Of a stretch of 7,066 bases of DNA, positions 1 through 6,354 are shown piece by piece. Source of the DNA: Nitrospiraceae bacterium (GTDB lineage Bacteria > Nitrospirota > Thermodesulfovibrionia > Thermodesulfovibrionales > UBA9159); contig DMNE01000502.1 of the NCBI GenBank assembly GCA_003453735.1, forward strand, positions 243 through 7,308. Reading direction: 5' to 3'. The notes beneath the pieces were generated by a model. It ran no database searches. It was not told where the DNA came from and worked only from the letters and a program-made list of their open reading frames with translations. Position 1 is the stretch's first letter. The number at the start of each line of letters is the position of its first letter. The position numbers and the translations under genes are program-made.

Positions 1-620
1 CTTGTAAAAGCCACATTTCAGATGAGCAACCTGAACCAAAGTCCTGTTCAGTTTTATGCGGGCTATGTAAATCTTGCGGACGGTCAGTTTTATAATGCTG
101 ACCTCGGGGACCCGAATATAATAGATTATATTATTGCAAGCACGGCAATTCCCATACTCAGCCCATAAAAAAGATCAACGACACGTATCTCGGTGACGGT
201 GGTCTCCGTAATGTGTCGCCCCTTAAGTATGCTTTTCTGGACAAGAAGGTCAACGCAGTCGTTGCTATCACGTGCCAAGGATCCGACTTCCCTCCCGTCA
301 GTGTTAATTATGAAAACTTGGTGACGTATGCTGACCGCCTCATGGACATTATCGTGAACGGTATCATCACAAATGATTTTGAGTGGGCAGACTATATCAA
401 CTTTTATTGTCCAAAAAATGGGAGCGTCGTTACAGAAGGCCCGCTTACAGGGTACCGGTACGCCCCGATCGGGCAAATACGACCCAAAAGAGAGCCCGAT
501 ATAGACCTAGAGAATTTCAACCGAGATGATATAAGAAAGCAAATTGAATATGGCCAAAATACAGCGCAACAGGCTTTGAAAGAAGGCATATTTCAAGAAA
601 TACTGGCGTTGCCTGACTAG
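1..620 (+). pseudogene. Patatin-like phospholipase, C-terminal part, frameshifted
   Basis: This is the C-terminal portion of a patatin-family acyl hydrolase (serine lipase with a Ser-Asp dyad); its start and the GxSxG nucleophile lie left of the window. From base 1 one frame is open for 55 codons and contains DYIIASTAIPIL, the family's conserved 'ASxAIP' segment, then hits TAA at 166-168. The protein clearly continues in another frame: from about 162 it reads PIKKINDTYLGDGGLRN and runs to TAG at 618-620. That frame carries the DGG motif (Asp codon 195-197, the catalytic aspartate of the family) followed by the usual 'N-x-P-L-x-x-A' stretch. Joining the frames needs one extra base around 160-168, most simply one more C in the CCC run. 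It is either a real disabling mutation or a sequencing error. A restart at GTG 213 is possible, but it would lack the catalytic Asp and has no visible ribosome binding site. The family assignment rests on motif recognition; the substrate is unknown. Confidence 0.75.
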
Positions 621-741
621 ACTAGCGGTTGCGTTGCAAAAATGCTTCAGACCGTATCCTGCGCGCAAAGCGAAAAGAGCGAGAAACGGACGTCACTCCC
701 CACTGCCGACATCGACCAGACCCACTCGCAGAGTGGCAGCA

Positions 742-942
742 TTGGCATCTGACAGCGGGTCTGATGACTTTTTTGCTTTTTCCTGTAACAAATGCACAAC
801 ACTGTTGGATTGCGGAGCACCCTGCGAAGACCAAGTTCTCGAATGCGAATGCTTTAAAAGGAACCAAAAAGTTTTCTGGATAGCCTCCATTCTGACGGAT
901 TCCCACCGAACATCGAGGATGACCTTTGTTCGTTTATCATAA
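742..942 (+). CDS. Doubtful small cysteine-rich protein, possible zinc-ribbon relic
   Basis: One frame ending at TAA 940-942 encodes a cluster of six cysteines, at codons 784, 793, 811, 823, 844 and 850, with pattern C-x2-C-x5-C-x3-C-x6-C-x-C. The first part (FSCNKCTTLLDCGAPC) resembles the opening knuckle of small bacterial zinc ribbons. However, the closing pair is C-x-C instead of the usual C-x2-C, and the tail after residue 46 or so looks random. The frame is open from TTG 634; TTG 742 would give a 66-residue product, and neither start has a good ribosome binding site. A terminator-like hairpin overlaps the proposed 5' end, which argues against expression from upstream. It could be a decayed gene fragment or a chance frame, and I assign no function. 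Confidence 0.22.
   Translation: MASDSGSDDFFAFSCNKCTTLLDCGAPCEDQVLECECFKRNQKVFWIASILTDSHRTSRMTFVRLS
746..781 (+). terminator. Candidate rho-independent terminator after the patatin remnant
   Basis: CATC (746-749) pairs with GATG (763-766), a T-T mismatch separates this from GAC (751-753) pairing with GTC (759-761), and the loop is AGCGG. The stem is followed two bases later by TTTTTT (769-774) and then TTTTT (777-781). It sits about 125 bases after the patatin stop, in the right orientation to end that transcript. The stem is short, AT-balanced and interrupted by a mismatch, so the call is tentative. Confidence 0.4.
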
Positions 943-953
943 GCTGATCACTG

Positions 954-1496
954 TTAGCGTGCAATCAATAATTGTTCGCTATAAAGGATAGTCACACCAT
1001 GTCTGAGCAAATATGACAACGCCCACTGATGTTTAAATCTTCTATTGGATGCAACTGCATCGGCGATCAAAAAGACTTCATACCCCCTCTTTTTCGCCCC
1101 AAATGCTGTTGCCCTGACACAGCCTTCCGAGTACACCCCACTCACATATATCCTGCCGACCCCCAGCTTTTTCAGATACGTGTCCAAATCGGGGTTAGAA
1201 AATGCATCCGACTTCGACTTCGGGAAATAGGGGCACCCGTCTCTGTATATCCGGGGATCGAGCTGTGCACCATCGCTGCCCTTCAACGCAGAAAATCTTC
1301 TGAAGAGATTCCCCATAAAATCCGTTTTGCTGAATTCGTTGCCAATGAATATAGCTTTCCCTCCGGTCTCCTTAAGGTAATCAATTAGCTTGTTAGCAAT
1401 CGCAATAAGGCGCTCAGCCTGCTCAGAGCTGAGCGGCATTCGTCCGCCCCGAACGAGGAAATCTTTTTGAAAATCAATGAGCAACAGAGCATCCAT
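954..1496 (-). CDS. Isochorismatase-family cysteine hydrolase
   Basis: This is a complete 180-residue protein of the isochorismatase-like cysteine hydrolase superfamily, soluble and cytoplasmic, with the usual length for the fold. The catalytic triad is visible: Asp8 in LLLIDFQKDF, Lys93 in FPKSKSDAF (six residues before the Phe, as in the family K-x4-A-F pattern), and Cys126 in GVYSEGCVRATA. The segment after strand two (around residues 50-60, IGNEFSKTDF) lacks the D-x-H metal site of nicotinamidases, so PncA is unlikely. True isochorismatase (EntB or PhzD) is also unsupported, because no siderophore or phenazine genes are near. The start at ATG 1494-1496 begins directly with the conserved first strand, as is typical; upstream there is only a weak purine-rich stretch (AAAGAA about 12-17 bases before). 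A minus-strand TATAAT lies at 1557-1562, a possible -10 box without a clear -35. The gene stands alone and converges on the patatin remnant. The substrate cannot be told from sequence. Confidence 0.85.
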   Translation of the reverse strand: MDALLLIDFQKDFLVRGGRMPLSSEQAERLIAIANKLIDYLKETGGKAIFIGNEFSKTDFMGNLFRRFSALKGSDGAQLDPRIYRDGCPYFPKSKSDAFSNPDLDTYLKKLGVGRIYVSGVYSEGCVRATAFGAKKRGYEVFLIADAVASNRRFKHQWALSYLLRHGVTILYSEQLLIAR

Positions 1497-1716
1497 GTGT
1501 TTCTTTACACTTCTTTAAAACATCTACGGTCTCTTGATCGGGCTCTGCATAATTATATTATAGTTTAGCATGCGTGCTTCAGAGATTCCTCAGAATTATA
1601 GCATTGTTATCTCGATGTCGGCGCCTTGCCAGAATACATCAGAGAATGCAAGACAAAAAATACTCTCTTGTCTACTGACTTCCGCAAAGGCGCAGTGAGT
1701 GAGATGAGAAAAACAT

Positions 1717-1782
1717 ATGAATAATGGTATGCCAAAGGCGGCGATGGATGCAGGCATAACGGACAAGATCTTGGAAGCTTAA
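1717..1782 (+). pseudogene. CheB-like C-terminal relic
   Basis: The short frame from ATG 1717 to TAA 1780-1782 reads NGMPKAAMDAGITDKILEA before the stop. This closely resembles the final helix region of chemotaxis protein-glutamate methylesterase CheB, where the conserved G-M-P-(K/R)-x-A-x-x-x-G-x-x-D-x-(V/I)-L stretch precedes the C-terminus. Nothing upstream matches the rest of CheB: stops occur in the same frame at 1696-1698 and 1702-1704, and the active-site motifs are absent. I read it as the tail of a deleted gene. The match is short, so coincidence is possible. Confidence 0.42.
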
Positions 1783-1799
1783 AAGACGGCCTTACCGTT

Positions 1800-1829
1800 T
1801 TGACAAAGCTGTCGATGCAAATTCATATC
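1800..1829 (+). promoter_or_regulatory. Candidate promoter upstream of mutS
   Basis: A perfect -35 hexamer TTGACA (1800-1805) is followed after 18 bases by CATATC (1824-1829), a weak -10. Transcription would begin near 1836, leaving a leader of about 85 bases before the mutS ATG at 1921. The strong -35 and correct orientation are the only support. Confidence 0.25.
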
Positions 1830-1885
1830 GTACCTCTTATGTCCCTGTGAAAAAACGATAATAATGAGACCCTGTAATCGGTCTA

Positions 1886-1913
1886 TTGAACTTTCACTGC
1901 TTTATGGTATTTT
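1886..1913 (+). promoter_or_regulatory. Alternative promoter immediately at the mutS start
   Basis: TTGAAC (1886-1891) and TATTTT (1908-1913) are spaced by 16 bases. A start about seven bases downstream would fall at or next to ATG 1921, giving a leaderless or nearly leaderless transcript. This would fit the lack of a Shine-Dalgarno sequence before that ATG. These hexamers are imperfect and AT-rich sequence produces such matches by chance. Confidence 0.22.
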
Positions 1914-1920
1914 ATATCCT

Positions 1921-4500
1921 ATGCTCGAAACTACACCGCTCATGAAGCAGTATCTAAGCATCAAAGAGAGGCACAGCGATGCAATCCTGCTGTTCCGCCT
2001 CGGCGATTTTTATGAGATGTTCGGCGAAGACGCCAAAGTCGCATCAAAGATCCTCCAAATAGCCCTTACCACGCGGGACAAAACTAAAGAGGATCCGGTA
2101 CCCATGTGCGGTATCCCCTATTTTGCTGCGGAGTCATACATCTCGCGGCTCATCAAGGCCGGCCATAAGGTTGCGGTCTGCGAGCAGATGGAGGACGCGA
2201 AAGAGGCAAAAGGCATCGTACAGCGGGATGTCATAAAGGTAATAACGCCGGGAACCCATACACCGGAGAACCCAAAGGAGAATAATTACATCTTCTGTTT
2301 CTTCCCTGCCGGGAAAAAACACGGCATCGCCCTCGCGGACATCTCTACAGGAGAATTCTCCGTTTATGAGACGGAGCAACCCGTAGAAGACGAATTGAGC
2401 AGGTTTGAGCCGAAGGAACTCTTATATCCCGCGAGCCTGAAAGATAACCTTCATTACGCCGAGATCCTTAAAAATTTTTATACCTCTGCCGCTGAAGACT
2501 GGTCTTTTGACTTCTCAGAAGCATATCGGGTTCTTTTAAAACACTTCCGGGTCTCCTCCCTCGAAAGTTATGGATGCGAAGGTATGACGGCCGCTATTTC
2601 CGCAGCGGGGGCCCTGATAAGCTATGTCGAGAACACTCTGAAAGAATCAGTCCCTTTTAAAAAGATCTCACCCCTCATGCAGAGCTCATACATGTTCCTT
2701 GATGCCGCGACTCAGAGGAACCTCGAGCTTGTCCACAACCTGAGGGGTGGAACAGAGGGAACTCTCCTTTCGGTAATGGACGAAACCCTCACCCCCATGG
2801 GCGGCCGCTACCTTAGGAACGCCATCCTCAGGCCCCTCATCGATATTACCGACATACAGAACCGCCAAGGCGCTGTTGACTCCCTGGTGGATGACTATGA
2901 GGTCATCGAAACGCTCAGGAATAACCTGAGACGGGTTCAGGACTTGGAGCGGCTGGCATCACGGGTAAGTGCCGGGACAGCAAACCCGAGGGACCTCGTA
3001 GCCGTCAAAAACTCAATAGCGTATCTCCCTGCCATAAAAAGCGCCCTTCATGCATCACCAAATCACTACCTCAAGACACTGGGTGAAGAGATAGGAGACC
3101 TCTCTTCCTTGAAAGCGGTGATTGAGTCAGGCATCGTGGAGAGCCCCCCCATCAGTGTCAGGGACGGAGGCATCATCAGGGATGGCTATAACACTGAAGT
3201 AGACAAACTCAGGAAGATATCGACCAGCGGGAAGGATTTTGTCGCTGAACTCGAAACAAAGGAGAGACAGAAAAGCGGCATAGCATCCCTTAAGGTGGGC
3301 TACAACAAGATCTACGGCTATTACATCGAGATAACAAAGGCAAACCTCGATCTTGTACCCGATCATTATATACGGAAGCAGACGCTCGTCAACGGAGAAC
3401 GGTTCATAACCCCCGAACTCAAAGAATATGAATCAAAAATTATCGGGTCAGAAGAACATCTGAAAAATCTCGAACACAGCCTCTTCCAGACGATCCTCGG
3501 AAAGGTCCAGGCGGAAAACCAGAGGTTAACGGCTGTCGCGCACGCCATTGCAAAAGCAGATTTCCTCACGTCCCTCGCAATCCTCGCACGACGGCATGCC
3601 TATGTAAAGCCGATCGTCGATGGCGGCACCGCCATCGAAATCACTGACGGCAGACATCCGGTACTGGAACGACTGACGTCGGAACAATTCATACCCAACA
3701 GTGCTTCTGTCAGTGGTGAAAATGACCGGCTCTTAATAATCACGGGTCCGAACATGGCCGGGAAATCAACCTTCATGAGGCAGACCGCGATAATTGTCTT
3801 GATGGCCCAGTTGGGAAGCTTTGTCCCTGCAGCAGAAGCGAAAATCGGCCTCGTTGACCGGATTTTCACACGGATAGGGGCATCCGACTTCATATCAAAA
3901 GGGCAAAGTACGTTCATGGTCGAGATGATAGAGGCGGCTAACATTCTCAACAACGCATCCGCGAGGAGCCTTATCATCCTGGATGAGATCGGCAGGGGCA
4001 CCAGCACCTTTGACGGCATCAGCATTGCTTGGGCGGTTGCCGAATATATCCTGACCAAGATTCAGGCAAGAACCCTCTTTGCCACCCACTACAATGAGCT
4101 TACGGAACTGAGCATGGCTCTTGACGGCGTAAAAAACTATAACATTTCAGTAAAAGAATGGGGCGACGACATCATATTCCTGAGAAAGATCACGCCTGGG
4201 CCCGCTGATAAGAGTTACGGCATTCAGGTTGGCCGACTGGCCGGTCTTCCTGAAGATGTGATTGATAGAGCAAAGGAGGTCCTTGCATCCTTTGAAAGCA
4301 ATGAGATGACAAAGTCAGGCAAAACTCGATTCGTGCTGAGGGATTTCTCGAAAAGGCTTGCTCAAATGGATCTTTTTGAGTCGACGGAAGAGCCGTTGCT
4401 GTCGGAACTATTGCACATTGATGTATCAAAGTTGACTCCCAAGGCAGCACTTGCGAAACTGAGAGAGCTCAGGAAAGCAGCAGAATCTCTCTCGTCATAA
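1921..4500 (+). CDS. mutS: DNA mismatch repair ATPase MutS
   Basis: MutS recognises base mismatches and small loops in newly replicated DNA and, on ATP binding, becomes a sliding clamp that recruits MutL. At 859 residues it matches the family length (E. coli 853). In order: the mismatch-binding domain with the Phe-x-Glu wedge (F30, E32 in GDFYEMF), the connector domain, the core levers, the clamp (YNKIYGYYIE from 461 and ERFITPELKE from 493), and the ATPase. The ATPase shows Walker A TGPNMAGKST (608-617), signature STFMVEM (663-669), Walker B with D688-E689, and the FATHY histidine H723. A beta-clamp-binding-type motif, QMDLF, lies at 815-819, followed by the helix-turn-helix and short C-terminal segment. 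The start at 1921 is chosen because homologues begin with a short lead before the 'TPLMKQYL' helix. The frame also opens at ATG 1864, but the 19 added residues are not MutS-like. Neither start has a clear ribosome binding site. All key residues are intact. Confidence 0.97.
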   Translation: MLETTPLMKQYLSIKERHSDAILLFRLGDFYEMFGEDAKVASKILQIALTTRDKTKEDPVPMCGIPYFAAESYISRLIKAGHKVAVCEQMEDAKEAKGIVQRDVIKVITPGTHTPENPKENNYIFCFFPAGKKHGIALADISTGEFSVYETEQPVEDELSRFEPKELLYPASLKDNLHYAEILKNFYTSAAEDWSFDFSEAYRVLLKHFRVSSLESYGCEGMTAAISAAGALISYVENTLKESVPFKKISPLMQSSYMFLDAATQRNLELVHNLRGGTEGTLLSVMDETLTPMGGRYLRNAILRPLIDITDIQNRQGAVDSLVDDYEVIETLRNNLRRVQDLERLASRVSAGTANPRDLVAVKNSIAYLPAIKSALHASPNHYLKTLGEEIGDLSSLKAVIESGIVESPPISVRDGGIIRDGYNTEVDKLRKISTSGKDFVAELETKERQKSGIASLKVGYNKIYGYYIEITKANLDLVPDHYIRKQTLVNGERFITPELKEYESKIIGSEEHLKNLEHSLFQTILGKVQAENQRLTAVAHAIAKADFLTSLAILARRHAYVKPIVDGGTAIEITDGRHPVLERLTSEQFIPNSASVSGENDRLLIITGPNMAGKSTFMRQTAIIVLMAQLGSFVPAAEAKIGLVDRIFTRIGASDFISKGQSTFMVEMIEAANILNNASARSLIILDEIGRGTSTFDGISIAWAVAEYILTKIQARTLFATHYNELTELSMALDGVKNYNISVKEWGDDIIFLRKITPGPADKSYGIQVGRLAGLPEDVIDRAKEVLASFESNEMTKSGKTRFVLRDFSKRLAQMDLFESTEEPLLSELLHIDVSKLTPKAALAKLRELRKAAESLSS

Positions 4501-4505
4501 TGGCC

Positions 4506-4534
4506 TTGACAAAGGATAAAAGCCTATGATAGAA
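4506..4534 (+). promoter_or_regulatory. Candidate promoter for gcvH-lpdA
   Basis: In the 67-base gap after mutS, a perfect TTGACA (4506-4511) is followed after 17 bases by ATAGAA (4529-4534), a poor -10; TATGAT at 4525-4530 is a better hexamer but only 13 bases away. If used, it would let gcvH-lpdA be transcribed independently of mutS. Support is limited to the -35 hexamer. Confidence 0.25.
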
Positions 4535-4554
4535 ATTCACACCGTGAAAAAAAC

Positions 4555-4562
4555 AAAGGAGG
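4555..4562 (+). promoter_or_regulatory. Strong ribosome binding site deciding the gcvH start
   Basis: AAAGGAGG lies five bases before ATG 4568, a near-ideal Shine-Dalgarno. It fixes the gcvH start there in preference to the in-frame ATG 4526, which has its own weaker AAAGGA at 4511-4516 and would add 14 residues unlike any H-protein N-terminus. Confidence 0.85.
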
Positions 4563-4567
4563 ATATC

Positions 4568-4954
4568 ATGAATCCAGAGAGTCTCAAATATCACAAAGAA
4601 CACACCTGGGTAAAGGCGAGCGGAAAAAAAGCGACCATTGGTATAACTGAGCACGCGCAGGAAGCTCTCGGAGACATCGTTTTCATAGATCTTCCCGAAG
4701 TCGAAACAACCGTGGAAGCGAACAGCGAACTCTCGGAGATAGAATCCACTAAGGCCACCTCATCCGTCATATCACCGGTGAGCGGGACGGTAATCGAAGT
4801 CAACGAGGAATTATCAGAATCTCCTGAGATAATCAATGAGGAGCCATACGGCAAAGGCTGGATAGCTATCCTCGAGATGGATGATGTTTCGGAACTAGAG
4901 GACCTCATGGATGCCTCAGAGTACGGCAGCTACTTAGAAGAAGAAGCAAAATGA
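4568..4954 (+). CDS. gcvH: Glycine cleavage system H protein (lipoyl carrier)
   Basis: GcvH is the small soluble shuttle of the glycine cleavage complex. Its lipoyl arm accepts the aminomethyl group from the P-protein, presents it to the T-protein, and is reoxidised by the L-protein; in many bacteria it also serves as a lipoyl relay. The 128-residue length is the family norm. The N-terminus (LKYHKEHTWVK, then IGITEHAQEALGDIVFIDLP) is canonical. The lipoylation site is Lys62 in the ESTKATS turn, which matches the usual ESVKAAS context, followed by PVSG and the conserved INEEPYGKGW near residue 100. The start at 4568 is set by a strong AAAGGAGG. Its TGA overlaps the lpdA ATG by four bases (4951-4954), implying translational coupling to the L-protein. 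gcvT and gcvP are not visible here, so a role confined to glycine cleavage is likely but not proven by context. Confidence 0.95.
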   Translation: MNPESLKYHKEHTWVKASGKKATIGITEHAQEALGDIVFIDLPEVETTVEANSELSEIESTKATSSVISPVSGTVIEVNEELSESPEIINEEPYGKGWIAILEMDDVSELEDLMDASEYGSYLEEEAK

Positions 4955-6336
4955 GAATCTCAATTCTCGGCGGAGGGCCCGGCGGTTATGTTGCGGCTTT
5001 GAAGGCTGCCCGACTGGGAGCCCAGGTCACGGTCATCGAAAAGGATGAAGTCGGCGGGACTTGTCTGAACTGGGGCTGTATCCCGACCAAGACATTAATC
5101 GCCTCAGCGGAGGTTTTTCATAAGGCCAAGAACCTTGAAGATTATGGAATAGAACTGAAGGGTTCTGTCTCGGCCAACCTCTCCAAGATAATGGAGAGGA
5201 AGAACAGGATCGTCTCCATACAGGTTAAGGGAATCAGAGCGTTGTTTAAGAGCTGGGGAGTTAATCTCATTGAGGGCAAGGGCACGCTCTTAAGTAACGA
5301 CAAAATTGCGGTGGAGAAAAAGGACGAGACAACCGAGACGATAGAGGCCGACCGAATAATCATTGCCACGGGTTCACGGCCGGCACAGTTACCGACATTT
5401 CTCTTTGACGGCGTAAGGATCCTCTCAAGCGATGACGCAGTGAATATCACGGAGATACCGAAGAGTCTGCTCATCGTGGGAGCAGGCGTCATCGGGTCCG
5501 AGTTTGCATGCCTCTTTTCGGAGCTTGGAACGGATGTTACGATGGTCGAGATCTTGCCGAGGGCAGTCTGTACAGAGGACATGGAGATATCCGAACAGCT
5601 TGATAGGGAGTTCAAAAAGAAAAAAATACGTCTCTTGACCGGCCTGAGCGTTACCAAAGCCGACACCCGGCCTGACGGTACGCACGCATTTCTCTCGGAT
5701 GGCAGGGAAATCGTAGCCGAAAAGATTCTCGTCTCCATCGGAAGGACCCTCAACAGCGACAAGATCGGCCTTGAGGCCGTTAACATAAAAAAAGGCGCGA
5801 AAGGCGAAATTCTCGTAAACGAGAAAATGGAAACGAACATCAGAAACATTTATGCAATCGGCGATGTTGTTGGCGGTATGCTTCTTGCCCATAAGGCATC
5901 AAAGGAGGGAAGGGTCGCTGCGTCCAATGCGTGCGGTAGAGAGGCCTCAATGGATTATGCGGTAATGCCTGCAGTCATATTCACATCGCCTGAGATAGCA
6001 TCTGTGGGACTCAGAGAGTACCAAGCGGTCGAGAAGGGAATGGACATTAAGACGGGCCATTTCCTATTCAGGGGCCTTGGGAAGGCCCATGTCATGGGTG
6101 AAATCTCAGGGTTTTTCAAAATTATCGCAGATGCGCGTACGGACCGTGTCATCGGCGGTCACATTATGGGGCCTCATGCGTCCGACCTCATCCATGAGAT
6201 CGCTCTCGCGATAAAAACAGAACTGAAAATTAACGACATCGTCGAAACAATCCACGCCCATCCCACCCTTTCCGAGGGTATCCTAGAGGCATCAGAGGAT
6301 GTCCATGGCGAGGCTATCCATGGGCCGAAAAAATAA
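4951..6336 (+). CDS. lpdA: Dihydrolipoamide dehydrogenase (L-protein / E3)
   Basis: This FAD-dependent disulfide oxidoreductase reoxidises dihydrolipoyl groups and reduces NAD+; it is shared by the glycine cleavage system and 2-oxoacid dehydrogenases. The 461-residue length is typical. The N-terminal FAD site is GGGPGG (residues 7-12), and the redox disulfide is C38-C43 in GGTCLNWGCIPTK. The NAD-binding motif is GAGVIG (177-182), with Glu ending the second strand of that fold (VEILPRA), which fits NAD over NADP. The second FAD motif is YAIGDVVGG with D305, and the catalytic His-Glu pair is H437 and E442 in HAHPTLSE. All catalytic residues are present. The start codon overlaps the end of gcvH (ATGA), with only a purine-rich GAAGAAG as ribosome binding site, so translation is probably coupled to gcvH. 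That pairing makes the lipoyl arm of GcvH its likely substrate. Confidence 0.96.
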   Translation: MRISILGGGPGGYVAALKAARLGAQVTVIEKDEVGGTCLNWGCIPTKTLIASAEVFHKAKNLEDYGIELKGSVSANLSKIMERKNRIVSIQVKGIRALFKSWGVNLIEGKGTLLSNDKIAVEKKDETTETIEADRIIIATGSRPAQLPTFLFDGVRILSSDDAVNITEIPKSLLIVGAGVIGSEFACLFSELGTDVTMVEILPRAVCTEDMEISEQLDREFKKKKIRLLTGLSVTKADTRPDGTHAFLSDGREIVAEKILVSIGRTLNSDKIGLEAVNIKKGAKGEILVNEKMETNIRNIYAIGDVVGGMLLAHKASKEGRVAASNACGREASMDYAVMPAVIFTSPEIASVGLREYQAVEKGMDIKTGHFLFRGLGKAHVMGEISGFFKIIADARTDRVIGGHIMGPHASDLIHEIALAIKTELKINDIVETIHAHPTLSEGILEASEDVHGEAIHGPKK

Positions 6337-6339
6337 TCT

Positions 6340-6345
6340 GAGGGA
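6340..6345 (+). promoter_or_regulatory. Ribosome binding site of the last gene
   Basis: GAGGGA lies nine bases before ATG 6355 and just after the lpdA stop. It supports 6355 as the start and the reading of this gene as part of the gcvH-lpdA operon. Confidence 0.55.
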
Positions 6346-6354
6346 CGGACCAAC

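Larger units (their letters stand above)
621..953. other. Intergenic region, no secure gene
   Basis: These 333 bases lie between the patatin remnant on the + strand and the 3' end of the convergent minus-strand hydrolase gene. They contain a terminator-like hairpin (746-781) and a short cysteine-rich + strand frame ending at 942, both listed separately. A perfect small inverted repeat, CCACTC-gca-GAGTGG, lies at 722-736 and has no T-run after it. A six-base inverted repeat, CGAACA/TGTTCG, lies at about 908-933 with a 14-base loop. It could form a weak hairpin in transcripts from either side, but it is not a standard terminator. Other open frames on both strands here have no recognisable motif. 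Confidence 0.6.
1497..1863. other. Largely non-coding spacer between divergent genes
   Basis: This region separates the minus-strand hydrolase start from the + strand mutS start and should hold the promoters for both. Toward the hydrolase, two TATAAT hexamers on the minus strand (1557-1562 and 1595-1600) are possible -10 boxes, though neither has a good -35. A 6-bp inverted repeat, AGACAA/TTGTCT, with an 11-base AT-rich loop lies at about 1650-1675 and lacks a T-run. In the + frame starting at ATG 1570, 42 codons are open without recognisable similarity. The same phase, after stops, carries the CheB-like relic at 1717-1782. No RNA gene or riboswitch fold was evident by eye. Confidence 0.5.

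Noticed and set aside
160..173. Programmed -1 ribosomal frameshift at AAAAAAG (167-173) in the patatin gene
   Set aside because: The slippery heptamer is in phase with the downstream frame, not the upstream one, and the upstream frame meets TAA at 166-168 before reaching it. A simple one-base indel explains the data better.
722..736. Perfect inverted repeat CCACTC-gca-GAGTGG as a terminator or operator
   Set aside because: There is no T-run on either side and only one copy; at 6 bp it is within what chance provides.
622..906. Minus-strand frame of 94 codons in the 621-953 gap
   Set aside because: Composition looks random (Arg/Cys/Ser-rich), there is no ribosome binding site, and no motif or family resemblance.
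1650..1675. AGACAA/TTGTCT hairpin as a terminator
   Set aside because: The stem is short and AT-rich with an 11-base loop and no following T-tract.
1864..1920. N-terminally extended MutS starting at ATG 1864
   Set aside because: The 19 extra residues are unlike known MutS N-termini, no ribosome binding site precedes them, and promoter-like sequence overlaps this stretch.
3600..4058. 152-codon open frame on the minus strand inside the MutS ATPase domain
   Set aside because: It lies opposite the Walker A and B coding region, has no start signal, and resembles no family.
5142..5849. 235-codon open frame on the minus strand inside lpdA
   Set aside because: It is antisense to a gene with all catalytic motifs. 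Its Ser/Phe/Ile-rich composition is what the complement of such coding sequence gives, and no motif is visible.
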